DNA of 64,000 nucleotides. Source: Pseudomonadota bacterium. Its GTDB lineage: Bacteria > Desulfobacterota > Binatia > Binatales > Binataceae. The notes beneath the pieces are model-generated. The model saw nothing but the letters and a program-made list of their open reading frames with translations. It made no database searches and was not told the DNA's origin. This document shows, one piece after another, positions 1 to 8,115 of the stretch (positions are counted from its first letter, which is position 1; every line of letters begins with the position of its first letter). Location of the stretch: contig JAJPIF010000028.1 in assembly GCA_021324885.1 (NCBI GenBank), positions 186,001 to 250,000 of the forward strand, written 5' to 3'. The translations under genes were made by a program, and so were the position numbers.

Positions 1-2
1 AC

Positions 3-578
3 CTGATCAAGATGGCGGCCGAGGCCTGTATCCAGCTCACCGAAGGCGAAGTCAGGGAAGCGCGCCTGCGCCACAACTCGTCGGTGAGCCTGGAAGATTA
101 CAAAAATTTCATCGAATTGAAGACCGCGTCGCTGTTTCGCTGCGGCGGGCGAATCGCCGCCGATTTGGCCGGGGTGCCGGAGCGGATCATCAATCGAATG
201 GGCCGCCTGGGAACGGCCATCGGCCTGGCCTTTCAGATGATCGACGACCTGCTCGACGTAGTCGGTCCGGAAAGCAAGATCGGCAAGCCGGTGGGATCGG
301 ACCTGCGCGCTGGAATCCCGTCCCTACCGGTGGTACTGGGAATCGCCGGGTCGGAAGAACTCCGCCGCTTGTTCCAGGACGGCAGTGCGGCCGCCGGCGG
401 CCCCGGTTTCAACCGCGCATTGGAACTGGTTCGCGCGCCCCACGTGCTCGCGGCGGGCCGCCAAAAGGCGGCGGAACAGGCAGCACTGGCTCACCACGAA
501 TTGGCCTGCCTTAAACCGTCGCGCTACCGCGACAGTCTTGCCGCAATGATCAACGATCAGGTCGATCGCGAAGTTTAA
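3..578 (+). CDS. Polyprenyl synthetase, C-terminal part (cut by window edge)
   Basis: Trans-isoprenyl diphosphate synthase, which condenses allylic diphosphates with isopentenyl diphosphate to make quinone or carrier-lipid chains. The frame is open from the first bases, so the N-terminal half with the first DDxxD motif lies outside the window. The second aspartate-rich motif is visible as FQMIDDLLDVVG (about 233-268), followed by the usual KxGKPxGxDLRxGxxxLP stretch that family members carry after it (here SKIGKPVGSDLRAGIPSLP). The end has normal length for the family. The next gene is convergent. Short (FPP/GPP) versus long-chain (octaprenyl) specificity cannot be told from this half. Confidence 0.93.
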   Translation: MIKMAAEACIQLTEGEVREARLRHNSSVSLEDYKNFIELKTASLFRCGGRIAADLAGVPERIINRMGRLGTAIGLAFQMIDDLLDVVGPESKIGKPVGSDLRAGIPSLPVVLGIAGSEELRRLFQDGSAAAGGPGFNRALELVRAPHVLAAGRQKAAEQAALAHHELACLKPSRYRDSLAAMINDQVDREV

Positions 579-741
579 GCCGCCGCGGCGCTGTGATACG
601 AGGCGCTTTGGATTTTGGCTGCGATCAACCTGATCCACTTTGTCCGACCGATGCCCGGCTTGCAGTGCGGCCTGTGCCGCATTCGATCCTCAAGGAGGGC
701 CTGGATGATGCAAATCAAAGCGCGCCTTTGCGCACGGCGGG

Positions 742-1161
742 TCAGTTGCTAATCACAGCTTGCGCCGTGCTCGACATGGTGATGTTTGACGTCAAGAGCA
801 GGTCAGCCAGGGGCTTGAAAACGTAGGTGACCGCGACGGTGACGGTGCTGCCGGGAGAGTTGTCAGGACTCCAGGTGGTGGTCACGGTCATTGAGCTGGT
901 GTCGAGCGGAAATGCCAGGCTTTCGACGTAGGCTTGCACGGTGGAGGCGGTGGCGGGGCTTGAGCTGTTGCTGCCATGCACCATCGCGTAGCGCGCGCCG
1001 CATCGTGCGCCGTAGCTGACGAAACTGTAGGCATAGAGGGCGAGCGAGGCCTCGATAATTCCGAAAATCAGCGTGAGCGCGATCAATACGATCAGCGCAA
1101 ACTCGACCATCGACTGGCCCGACTTTGCATCGGATTTGATCGATTTTTCGCAGCATCCCAA
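742..1161 (-). CDS. TadE-like pseudopilin/pilus assembly protein
   Basis: A 139-residue protein of the TadE type. After a short cytoplasmic leader it has the typical GQSMVEFALIVLIALTLIFG segment (about residues 15-34), in which a Gly/Gln-Ser-x-x-Glu-Phe start leads into one membrane helix with the conserved glutamate. The remainder is a small exported domain rich in Ser/Thr/Val. Such proteins are minor pseudopilins of Flp (Tad) pili or are exported by related systems. It starts 4 bp after the stop of another TadE gene upstream and is the last gene of a three-gene minus-strand operon. No TadA, TadB, TadC or secretin gene lies in the window, so the assembly machine must be elsewhere. Confidence 0.82.
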   Translation of the reverse strand: MGCCEKSIKSDAKSGQSMVEFALIVLIALTLIFGIIEASLALYAYSFVSYGARCGARYAMVHGSNSSSPATASTVQAYVESLAFPLDTSSMTVTTTWSPDNSPGSTVTVAVTYVFKPLADLLLTSNITMSSTAQAVISN

Positions 1162-1165
1162 GATT

Positions 1166-1657
1166 CTACTGCACCTGCATGGTTACGGAAGCGCTCATTG
1201 GCACCGAGCTGGACAGCCCCGGATAGGGTAGGACGGTACTGAAAGTTGTGCTGGCGGTAACCGTCACGAAGTTTTGCACGTTATTACATCCGCCTGGATT
1301 GGTACATGAGATCGTGCCGGAGGAACCGGCGCACTGACAAAAACTGGACGCCGTGGTATTGCTGCCGGGCGTGCAGGAGTAATCCGCCATGCTGTTGCAT
1401 GCGGCCTGCTCCATCCCAAGCGCGTTGGCCGCATTGGTGCGGTTTTGCGCTCCCCACTGGGCGCCCGCGCGCGCCGCGTCCGTCACCGCCATCGACATGT
1501 TAAACATTCGCGCAAAATCCAGGGCGACAAGCAGCAGCAGAATCAGAACCGGCAGCATCAAGGCCAGTTCCACCAGGCTTTGCCCATACCGATTGTGCCT
1601 GCATGGTCGAGGCCGCCGGCGCGCAAGCGGCCGTCGGACTTCGTCGTGCTCCATCAT
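1166..1657 (-). CDS. TadE-like pseudopilin/pilus assembly protein
   Basis: A 163-residue TadE-family protein. A basic leader (residues 1-22) precedes GQSLVELALMLPVLILLLLV, the TadE signature with Glu in the membrane helix, then DFARMFNMSMAVTDAARAGA, which resembles the consensus that follows the helix in this family. The exported part holds five cysteines in a Ser/Asn/Cys-rich stretch (about residues 85-125), so disulfide bonds are likely. The start codon overlaps the stop of the TadG-like gene by 4 bp (positions 1654-1657), which implies translational coupling. It differs from the downstream TadE gene outside the helix, so this is an old duplication rather than a recent one. Confidence 0.82.
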   Translation of the reverse strand: MMEHDEVRRPLARRRPRPCRHNRYGQSLVELALMLPVLILLLLVALDFARMFNMSMAVTDAARAGAQWGAQNRTNAANALGMEQAACNSMADYSCTPGSNTTASSFCQCAGSSGTISCTNPGGCNNVQNFVTVTASTTFSTVLPYPGLSSSVPMSASVTMQVQ

Positions 1658-2946
1658 TCGACCATGGCCGCCATCTTAATCGGTGAGCCGTTGGGGAGGC
1701 TCGAGTAGTTGTTGTTGAGATTAATGGTCGAATTGGAGGCGATCGTGATAGTTGAGGCCACCAGGATCGAGTAGACGTTGGCAAAAGCATTGCTGGCAAG
1801 TGTCAGGTTGGAGTCGGGGGCATACACGGCTCCAGTCAGCGCCATTGCGCTGTTCGAGCTAAGTGATAGTGGAGTGCTGTCGCTGCGGTCCTGAAAAATG
1901 ACTATTCCAGCATAGGTACCCGAGGTCGGCGCCGAAAGATTCAAAACGGTATTGCTGCTCATTGAAAGCGACCCGCTTTGGAAATAGAGCGTGACGCCGG
2001 TTCCGTTAAGGCTGGTGTTGGCGTCCAGCGTAACGTTGCCGTCAAAGGAATAAGTGCCACTCGAGGTGAGATTGACCGTGCTGTTACTGTGGACGTTCAA
2101 TCCGCAGTAATAACCGGCGGCCAGACTGTACGTGGTGTTGCTCGGAACCGTGGCCAGGGTGGTGCACGAACCGCTCACCGACGGTGTCGGCTCGTAAGCC
2201 AGGGGATCGCTGAACGAGGCCACGCCGGTGGTGGTATTACTCGGCAGCGATGCCCCACTCCATGATTTGTTGCCCACGATGCCCAGCGACGGCGCGGAAA
2301 TGGTCGCTCCCGAACTTCCGATAACGGCGCTTGAGTTGCTCGAATTGACCAGCAAACCGCAACTGCTGTTGACATGGGAGTTGGCCGCCATCTTCAACGC
2401 ACCGCTGGCCGACGGGTTCAGGGAGTACATGCAGTTGTTGCTCGAGGTGACCGCCGCCACCGCCCGCGCCGAAACGCTGAGCGTGCTGAAGCCCGCCACG
2501 TTGAGGAAAAATGTTGGCTGCGCCTGCGCGACGATTACTTCGACCGCATTGCTATTACCGGAATTGGGCCCCGTCGCGGGAGGATTGTTGACCGTCACCG
2601 AAACCGTGTTGGGATTGATCGAGGTACCTGCCCCATCGGTGAAACCGTTTTGTGTCGCTATCGCTTTGGCTGCCGCCGTGGGGCTGATGCTTCCGCCCAT
2701 ATAAAGCGCGTCGGCTCCGGCCATCGCAGCCGCGTCGGCGACCGATTGCATTTTGAGCCTGATTCGCCACGCATATCCGATATCATTGGCGACGCCCACC
2801 AAAGCGGCCAGAGCAACCAGCGAGACCACCAGCAGGACGATAATCTGTCCGCGCTGACCGGCGTAATGGCGCGAATCAGACCGGATAAATGTACGTTTCA
2901 TTTGACGCGCTGTGCCCAGCCGCAACCACACTTGCGCGCTTTGCAC
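1654..2946 (-). CDS. TadG-like exported protein with Ser/Asn-rich repeats
   Basis: First gene of the pilus-like operon. It has the TadG N-terminal signature GQRGQIIVLLVVSLVALAAL (about residues 32-51) followed by the VANDIGYAWRIRLKMQSVADAAAMAGA stretch typical of putative Flp pilus-assembly TadG proteins. The C-terminal 250 residues are rich in Asn, Ser, Thr and Gly and show repeated short hydrophobic-turn units such as LSSNSAMALTGAVYAPDSNL, suggesting a beta-helix or beta-solenoid surface domain (inference). The start at 2946 is not firm; an alternative ATG at 2901 gives a shorter leader. Length (430 residues) fits TadG-related proteins. Confidence 0.78.
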   Translation of the reverse strand: MQSAQVWLRLGTARQMKRTFIRSDSRHYAGQRGQIIVLLVVSLVALAALVGVANDIGYAWRIRLKMQSVADAAAMAGADALYMGGSISPTAAAKAIATQNGFTDGAGTSINPNTVSVTVNNPPATGPNSGNSNAVEVIVAQAQPTFFLNVAGFSTLSVSARAVAAVTSSNNCMYSLNPSASGALKMAANSHVNSSCGLLVNSSNSSAVIGSSGATISAPSLGIVGNKSWSGASLPSNTTTGVASFSDPLAYEPTPSVSGSCTTLATVPSNTTYSLAAGYYCGLNVHSNSTVNLTSSGTYSFDGNVTLDANTSLNGTGVTLYFQSGSLSMSSNTVLNLSAPTSGTYAGIVIFQDRSDSTPLSLSSNSAMALTGAVYAPDSNLTLASNAFANVYSILVASTITIASNSTINLNNNYSSLPNGSPIKMAAMVE

Positions 2947-3068
2947 CCCTCGCCGTTAAGGTTAATGGTGCGGAATTCACAAATCGGTAAAATTGGAACA
3001 ATTTGCTCTGATGGCAGAGCCGCAAAAAAAGGAGTGATTGGGCAACGCGACGCAGACGGCGCGAAAGC

Positions 3069-3284
3069 TTGCGGGCTTCAGCTCTCCTTGACCGATCGAC
3101 GTCAAGCCTCCCCGAACCTAACAGCGCCATACTCAGCAACCGGTTGCGGCGGACCGGCGAGTATATCGAAGCTAATCTGAGCGGCGATTTGCGGCTGGAA
3201 GAAATGGCGGCGAACGCGCAGATGGCTTCTTATACGTTCACCCGACTGTTCAGAAAGACGACGGGATTAGCGCCACATCACTGA
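3069..3284 (+). pseudogene. Remnant of an AraC-family regulator (HTH domain fragment)
   Basis: The reading frame ending at 3284 encodes RRTGEYIEANLSGDLRLEEM followed by AANAQMASYTFTRLFRKTTG. This matches the first helix-turn-helix of AraC/XylS regulators (IEENL..pLsleelA..agmS..hfsRlFk..tG). A stop codon falls just after LAPHH, where an intact protein would continue with the second helix-turn-helix. No ligand-binding domain can be read upstream. I take this as a decayed gene; a tiny functional protein is possible but less likely. Confidence 0.7.
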
Positions 3285-3653
3285 TCCTGTCTGAGGTTCA
3301 TCCGGCAGCGAAGGCGCCAACAGTGCGCTGCAGTCCACCGTCAACCGCCGAAGATCCATGGGGAAGATCCATAAAGAAGCGGCTAGACCGCAAAGCTGGC
3401 TTCTCGTTTCGGTCGCCTGTTTCCCTATCCCCGCCGGTGCGATCTGCTGCTCAGTTGTCGTTGCGCTTGATTCGTAGCGCTGCTTCACTAAGCTGTGGCC
3501 CAACCCAGACCTGGGGAGATTTGTGGAGGGCAGTGTTTTGGGGTCTGTGGACTGGCTGATAATGTGACCGTGCAGACGTAAGGAATTGATCGGGCGATGA
3601 CCAGGATAATGCTGGTATCCTGTTGGAATTTTCAGGGTTTCGCATAGGTTCAA
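3285..3653 (+). other. Non-coding stretch before ftsY
   Basis: I recognise no gene here on either strand. A 10-bp direct repeat (GAAGATCCAT) occurs twice near 3350 and 3363. The codon patterns of the short open frames do not resemble the neighbours. The stretch follows the AraC fragment and probably belongs to the same decayed region. The ftsY promoter should lie in its right half, but no clear -35/-10 pair could be assigned. Confidence 0.4.
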
Positions 3654-5042
3654 ATGCCAATCAGTACGACCGACCTCCTGATAATGATCGGCTGCGCGCT
3701 GGGTGCGGGTTTGGGGTTGACGACGCTGGGCGTGCTGATCGAGTTGCATCTGCGCAAGAAGCATCCGGCGCCTCTGGAGGAGGCAGCGGTGCAGGAGGCG
3801 GCCGCGCCGCCGTCTGCACCGCCCCCGGGGGCTGCAGCTGAGGTGGCGCCGCCGCCGGCGCCACCTCAGCTGCAGCCCGCTGCCCCATCGCCGCCAGTGC
3901 CGAGCGCGGCGCCACTGCCGGAGCTGGGGCAGCCGCCGGCGTCGCCGGCGGCTGCCCCAGCTCCGCCAGCCCAGCTCCCCCAGCCAGCCCCGCCCCCAGC
4001 ACGAGTTGCTATCACCACGCCGCCGGCTGTCTCGCCTCCCCCGGTGGAGATACCACCCGCTCCCGCGCCCGCACCCCCACCACCGGTTGAGGTGGCAAAA
4101 CCCGCGGTGTCGCGGTTGCGTTTGGGACTGCGTAAGACCCGCGATAGCTTCATGAACCGGCTGCGCGGCGTGATGGGCAGCGGGGCGAACCTCGAGGAGA
4201 TTTACGAGGGACTGGAGGAAGCTTTAATTGCCGCCGACGTCGGTGTCGAGGCCAGCACCCGGTTGGTTGAGGCGGTGCGCAAGCGGCTAACGGGCAAGGC
4301 GACCCCCGACGCCATCCGCGACGCGCTCAAGGAAGAAATCGCGGCTCTTTTGCAAAAGGTCGAGCGCAGGCCTGCGGATCCCGGCGACGCGCCGCTGGTG
4401 ATTATGCTGGTCGGCGTTAACGGTGTGGGTAAGACCACCACGGTGGCCAAGCTCGCCGCGATGCTCAAGGAGGAGCGGGGAGCGGTGCTGGTCGCGGCCG
4501 CAGATACCTTTCGCGCCGCCGCAATCGAGCAGTTGGAAATCTGGTGCCAGCGGGTCGGCGTGGACATTATCAAGCAGAAGGCGGGCTCTGACCCGGCGGC
4601 CGTCGCCTTCGACGCGGTGAAGGCGGCTAAAGCGCGCAAAACCCCCGCCGTCCTGATTGATACCGCCGGCCGCCTCCAAACCAAGGTCAACCTGATGGAG
4701 GAGCTTAAAAAGATCGCGCGCGTGGTGGGACGCGAGGTCAGCGGCGCCCCGCATGAAACCTGGCTGGTTTTGGATGCCAATACCGGGCAGAATGCGCTCA
4801 GCCAGGCCAGGATCTTCGCCGATGCGGTGCCGCTGAGCGGCGTGGTGTTGGCCAAACTCGATTCTACCGCCAAGGGCGGAGTAATAGTGGCGATCGCGGA
4901 CCGGCTCAAACTGCCGGTGCGATTCGTGGGAGTGGGAGAGGACCTTGCCGATTTGCGGCCGTTTGACGGGCGTGAATTCGCCGAGGAGCTGTTTGCCGCC
5001 GATGACGGCAGCGGACAGGCAGGAAAGTCATACGCAGCTTGA
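3654..5042 (+). CDS. ftsY: Signal recognition particle receptor FtsY
   Basis: SRP receptor GTPase that docks SRP-ribosome-nascent chain complexes at the membrane for co-translational insertion. Residues about 8-30 form a membrane helix, an uncommon but known N-terminal form. Residues about 38-150 are a Pro/Ala-rich linker replacing the usual acidic A domain. The NG part follows: helical N domain from about residue 155, Walker A GVNGVGKT at residues 254-261, DTFRAAAIEQL, DTAGRLQ, and the TKLDGTAKGG-type motif seen here as AKLDSTAKGG. It is followed 46 bp later by zapB and zapA. The linker DNA contains two perfect 23-bp inverted repeats, listed separately. Confidence 0.97.
   Translation: MPISTTDLLIMIGCALGAGLGLTTLGVLIELHLRKKHPAPLEEAAVQEAAAPPSAPPPGAAAEVAPPPAPPQLQPAAPSPPVPSAAPLPELGQPPASPAAAPAPPAQLPQPAPPPARVAITTPPAVSPPPVEIPPAPAPAPPPPVEVAKPAVSRLRLGLRKTRDSFMNRLRGVMGSGANLEEIYEGLEEALIAADVGVEASTRLVEAVRKRLTGKATPDAIRDALKEEIAALLQKVERRPADPGDAPLVIMLVGVNGVGKTTTVAKLAAMLKEERGAVLVAAADTFRAAAIEQLEIWCQRVGVDIIKQKAGSDPAAVAFDAVKAAKARKTPAVLIDTAGRLQTKVNLMEELKKIARVVGREVSGAPHETWLVLDANTGQNALSQARIFADAVPLSGVVLAKLDSTAKGGVIVAIADRLKLPVRFVGVGEDLADLRPFDGREFAEELFAADDGSGQAGKSYAA
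3829..3878. repeat. Perfect 23-bp inverted repeat inside ftsY (first)
   Basis: Left arm 3829-3851 and right arm 3856-3878 are exact reverse complements over 23 bp, separated by 4 bp. The arms begin GGGCTGCAGCTGAGGTGGCG. It is in frame inside the Pro/Ala-rich linker and would form a very stable hairpin in the mRNA. Confidence 0.95.
3919..3965. repeat. Perfect 23-bp inverted repeat inside ftsY (second)
   Basis: Left arm 3919-3941 and right arm 3943-3965 are exact reverse complements over 23 bp around a single central T (3942). The arms begin CGGAGCTGGGGCAGCCGCCG, a sequence different from the first palindrome 40 bp upstream. Both strands encode nearly the same Pro/Ala-rich peptide here. Confidence 0.95.
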
Positions 5043-5088
5043 CAGTGTTAGAGGTCGAAAAATAGATTAGCATCGGAATGCATTAATC

Positions 5089-5337
5089 ATGTCTTTTGAA
5101 ATCCTCAAACAGTTGGATGATCGGATTAAGGCGGTGATCGAGCGCACTGAGCAGTTGCGCCAGGACAATGCCCGGCTCAATCGGGAGCTGGAAGAAGGAC
5201 GGCGCCGTCTTGAGGAGCTGAGTGGGCAATTAAAGCAGGTCCAGGAGCAGTGCCAGCAGCAGGAGCACGAGCGCAACGAAGTTAAGAGCCGCATCGAGAA
5301 GCTGCTGGAACGCTTCGATGGATTGGATTTGGCATAA
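5089..5337 (+). CDS. zapB: Cell division protein ZapB-like coiled coil
   Basis: An 82-residue protein that is almost wholly coiled coil (residues about 5-75, heptads rich in Leu, Glu, Gln, Arg), the size and character of ZapB/DUF904. It starts FEILKQLDDRIKAVIERTEQ, close to the ZapB pattern of a short leader and then continuous coil. ZapB links the Z-ring, through ZapA, to the chromosome terminus in E. coli. The stop is 5 bp before zapA, so the two are co-translated and probably interact. Assignment rests on size, coil and adjacency to zapA. Confidence 0.8.
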   Translation: MSFEILKQLDDRIKAVIERTEQLRQDNARLNRELEEGRRRLEELSGQLKQVQEQCQQQEHERNEVKSRIEKLLERFDGLDLA

Positions 5338-5342
5338 TCCGC

Positions 5343-5603
5343 ATGGCCAACGTCAGTGTCCAGATAATGGGTCAGAACCTGGTGGTGGCCAGCGATGCCG
5401 ACGATGACTGGGTGCGAGCGGTGGCCCGCGCGGTGGACGAACGGGGCCGGCAGATTCGGGCCCGCACCCGATCGATTACCGCGGTCGATCTGGCGATTTT
5501 GACGGCGCTGAATTTTGCCGAGGAGCTGGAGCGCCTGCGCATCGAGCATCGCGAGTTGCTCGAGCAGATCGACGCATTGAATAAACGGCTCTCGGATTTT
5601 TGA
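5343..5603 (+). CDS. zapA: Cell division protein ZapA
   Basis: FtsZ-associated protein that bundles FtsZ filaments. The 86 residues show an N-terminal beta strand region (VSVQIMGQNLVVASDADDDW), a V..VA..VDERGRQIR motif, then the T..DLAILTALNFAEELERL helix and a C-terminal coiled coil, all typical of ZapA. Length is normal for the short ZapA class. The order zapA, then a 6S RNA, then fau is conserved in many proteobacteria, and the same spacing is seen here. Confidence 0.92.
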   Translation: MANVSVQIMGQNLVVASDADDDWVRAVARAVDERGRQIRARTRSITAVDLAILTALNFAEELERLRIEHRELLEQIDALNKRLSDF

Positions 5604-5639
5604 AGAATGCAGCAATGCAGTTCCGGCCGCCGATAAGGA

Positions 5640-5812
5640 CGCGCCGGTCAGGTGGGCGGCGGGGGGCAGTGGAGCACGACAAATAAATTGCGCCGCTTGA
5701 CGCGGCAACATGGGATCGATGTCAGTACGGACGAAGTTCGAGCCGTGCGCTTTCCGCTAATGTTGCTGCACCGCGGCTAGCGATGGATTTTGCCTGATGA
5801 GTTGCCGGCCCG
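5640..5812 (+). ncRNA. ssrS: Candidate 6S RNA (ssrS) between zapA and fau
   Basis: 6S RNA binds sigma-70 RNA polymerase and is very often encoded between zapA and fau (ygfA). The gap here can be drawn as one long irregular hairpin. GCCGGTCAGG (5643-5652) pairs with CCTGA (5793-5797) and CCGGC (5805-5809) around a bulge. An apical stem pairs GCGGCAACAT (5702-5711) with ATGTTGCTGC (5760-5769), capped by GTACGG/CCGTGC (5725-5730 and 5743-5748). The unpaired middle gives a large asymmetric bubble like that of 6S. Ends are approximate. The call rests on location and hand folding, not a covariance model. Confidence 0.45.
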
Positions 5813-5877
5813 CGCCGGATCCCAATCCCGCGGGCGCACAAGTCATGATCTGAGCCCCGCGCCGCCATGGAGAACGC

Positions 5878-6459
5878 ATGGCGGACGAAAAGCACCGTTT
5901 GCGCAAGGTGATGCGGGAATGCCGCGACGCCTTGCAGCCGGAGCAGGCGCGGGCGCGGTCTTGTTCTGTCCAAAGCCGGGCCTTGGGCCTGCAATGCTAC
6001 CGTGAAGCTGCGGCGGTGTTGCTCTATGCCGCCGTGGGCAACGAAGTCGCCACTGATCTGATTTTCGAGCACGCACGCGCCGCCAACCGCCTGGTCTATT
6101 ACCCGATCGCCGACCCGGCGCGTCGCACTCTCGACTTTCGCGCGGTGCGCGCGCTTGAAGAACTGCGCGAGGGCAGTTTTGGGATTGCGCAACCCCAGGA
6201 CGGCGAACCCTTTCGTCCGGGGGTCGGGGATGCGGTAGTTTTCGTACCCGGTCTCGCCTTCAGCGTGAGCGGGCAGCGGCTGGGACGGGGTGGGGGTTTC
6301 TATGATCGTTTTCTGGCCTCGACAGGACCGGGAATCACCGCGGTCGGCCTCGGCTATGCTTTCCAGGTGCTGGATTGTCTGCCGCAGGACGACTGGGATC
6401 GCCAGCTTGCTTGCGTGGTCACCGAGCATGCTGTGCATGGGCCGCGATGCTCCAGGTAA
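5878..6459 (+). CDS. fau: 5-formyltetrahydrofolate cyclo-ligase
   Basis: ATP-dependent conversion of 5-formyl-THF to 5,10-methenyl-THF, which recycles a dead-end folate. The 193-residue length is normal. Seen are the N-terminal KHRLRKVMRECRDAL stretch with basic ATP-contacting residues and the C-terminal signature RLGRGGGFYDRFL (about residues 136-148), the best conserved motif of the family. A GGAGA ribosome site precedes the ATG. It lies between the 6S RNA candidate and RNase Y and ends 36 bp before rny, so the two may be co-transcribed. Confidence 0.93.
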   Translation: MADEKHRLRKVMRECRDALQPEQARARSCSVQSRALGLQCYREAAAVLLYAAVGNEVATDLIFEHARAANRLVYYPIADPARRTLDFRAVRALEELREGSFGIAQPQDGEPFRPGVGDAVVFVPGLAFSVSGQRLGRGGGFYDRFLASTGPGITAVGLGYAFQVLDCLPQDDWDRQLACVVTEHAVHGPRCSR

Positions 6460-6495
6460 TGGCGAGAATGACGGTGAAAAAGGAGGTGGTTCGAA

Positions 6496-8058
6496 GTGAA
6501 TCTACTGATCGGGCTCGTGCTGGGCCTGATTGCCGGTCTCATTGCCGCCGTTGCGGTTTATTTTTCCGCGCAGCGCACAGAGACTTCAAAAGCTGAAGCG
6601 GCCAACGCTGAAGCAAACCTAATTCTAACGGAGGCCCGAACCAAAAGCGAAATTCTAATCAAGGATGCGGAAGTTAAAGCTAAGGACCTGCTGGTACAGG
6701 CGCGCACCCAGGCGGACGAGGAAATCCGTGAACGGCGCCGTGAACTGGCAACCCTGGAAAACAAAATCGAATCGCGCGAGGAGGTATTCGAAAAAAGAGT
6801 CGAAAGCTTTGAACGCCGCGAGGCCGAATTCAACCGCCGCGAGCAGAGTCTGCGCGCGCGCGAGAAGAACCTTGCCGACAAGGAGGCCGAACATCAGGCG
6901 CTGCTTGACGAGGCTCGCCGGAAACTTGAAACCGTTGCCGGGCTGACCCGCGAGGAAGCCAAGCGCTCCATTATCGACGAAATCGTCGGCCAGGCGCGTA
7001 ACGAGGCGGCCAAACATATCCGCCTGGTCGAGGAGGAAGCCCGCGAGGAGGCCGACCGCCGCGCCAAACGGATCCTCACCGTTGCGATCGAGCGGATGGC
7101 CGGTGAATTCGTCGCCGAACGCACGGTCTCGGTCGTGGCCCTGCCCTCGGACGAGATGAAGGGTCGGATCATCGGGCGCGAGGGCCGCAACATCCGCGCG
7201 ATCGAGGCCGCCACCGGCGTCGATATCATTATCGACGATACGCCCGAAGCCGTGGTGATCTCCTGCCATAACCCGATCCGTCGTGAAATCGCCCGTGTCG
7301 GCCTGGAGCGGCTGATCTCCGACGGCCGCATCCATCCGGGACGGATCGAGGAAGTCATCCGCAAGGCCGAGCAGGAGGTCGAGGAGTCGATTCGCGAGGC
7401 TGGTCAGCGCGCGCTGCTCGAAGTCGGCGTCCACGGCGTCCATCCCGAGCTGGTCAAGCTGCTGGGGATGCTCAAGTACCGTTACAGCTATGCGCAGAAC
7501 GTCCTGATGCATTCGATCGAGGCGGCGTTTTTGTGCGGCGCGATGGCGGCGGAGCTGGGTCTGAACGAAAAGCAGGCCCGTCGCGCCGCCCTGCTCCATG
7601 ATATTGGCAAGGCTCTGACCCATGAGGTCGAGGGATCGCATGCACTGATCGGGGCCGAGCTGGCTCGCAAATACGGTGAGTCGGCCAAGATCGTCAACGC
7701 CATCGCGGCCCATCACGAGGAGGTCAAAGCCGAAACTATCCTGGCGCCGCTGGTGGACGCCGCCGACGCTCTTTCGGGAGCGCGGCCGGGGGCGCGGCGC
7801 GAGGTGCTGGAAAGCTATGTCAAACGGCTGGAAGATCTGGAAACGATCGCCAAGTCCTTCAAGGGTGTGGACAAGTGCTTCGCGGTGCAGGCCGGGCGCG
7901 AGATGAGGATCATTGTCGAGCCCAACCAGGTCAGCGACGATGACACCGTCCTTTTGGCCCGCGACGTAGCGCGCAAAATCGAGACTGATATGGCTTATCC
8001 GGGTCAGATCAAGGTTACGGTCATCAGGGAGGTGCGCTCGACCGAGTTGGCGCGCTAG
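6496..8058 (+). CDS. rny: Ribonuclease Y
   Basis: Membrane-anchored endoribonuclease that starts mRNA decay. Domains in order: N-terminal membrane helix (residues about 2-24), a long charged coiled coil (about 30-200), a KH domain with GRIIGREGRN starting at G223, and an HD domain with catalytic H368-D369 in LLHDIGK. The start is GTG at 6496, supported by AGGAGGTGG at 6481-6489. The 520-residue length is standard. It belongs to the zapB-zapA-fau-rny run. In many bacteria ymdB follows rny; here a ferritin-like gene does. Confidence 0.96.
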   Translation: MNLLIGLVLGLIAGLIAAVAVYFSAQRTETSKAEAANAEANLILTEARTKSEILIKDAEVKAKDLLVQARTQADEEIRERRRELATLENKIESREEVFEKRVESFERREAEFNRREQSLRAREKNLADKEAEHQALLDEARRKLETVAGLTREEAKRSIIDEIVGQARNEAAKHIRLVEEEAREEADRRAKRILTVAIERMAGEFVAERTVSVVALPSDEMKGRIIGREGRNIRAIEAATGVDIIIDDTPEAVVISCHNPIRREIARVGLERLISDGRIHPGRIEEVIRKAEQEVEESIREAGQRALLEVGVHGVHPELVKLLGMLKYRYSYAQNVLMHSIEAAFLCGAMAAELGLNEKQARRAALLHDIGKALTHEVEGSHALIGAELARKYGESAKIVNAIAAHHEEVKAETILAPLVDAADALSGARPGARREVLESYVKRLEDLETIAKSFKGVDKCFAVQAGREMRIIVEPNQVSDDDTVLLARDVARKIETDMAYPGQIKVTVIREVRSTELAR

Positions 8059-8115
8059 AATTGAACCTTGTAATTTACTTGCGATCGCGCCAAGGCGCGA
8101 TATGATGGCGCCGCG

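Noticed and set aside
3661-4002. A minus-strand Pro/Ala-rich frame opposite the FtsY linker
   Set aside because: It resembles the FtsY linker only because the palindromes read the same on both strands; no separate gene signals were seen.
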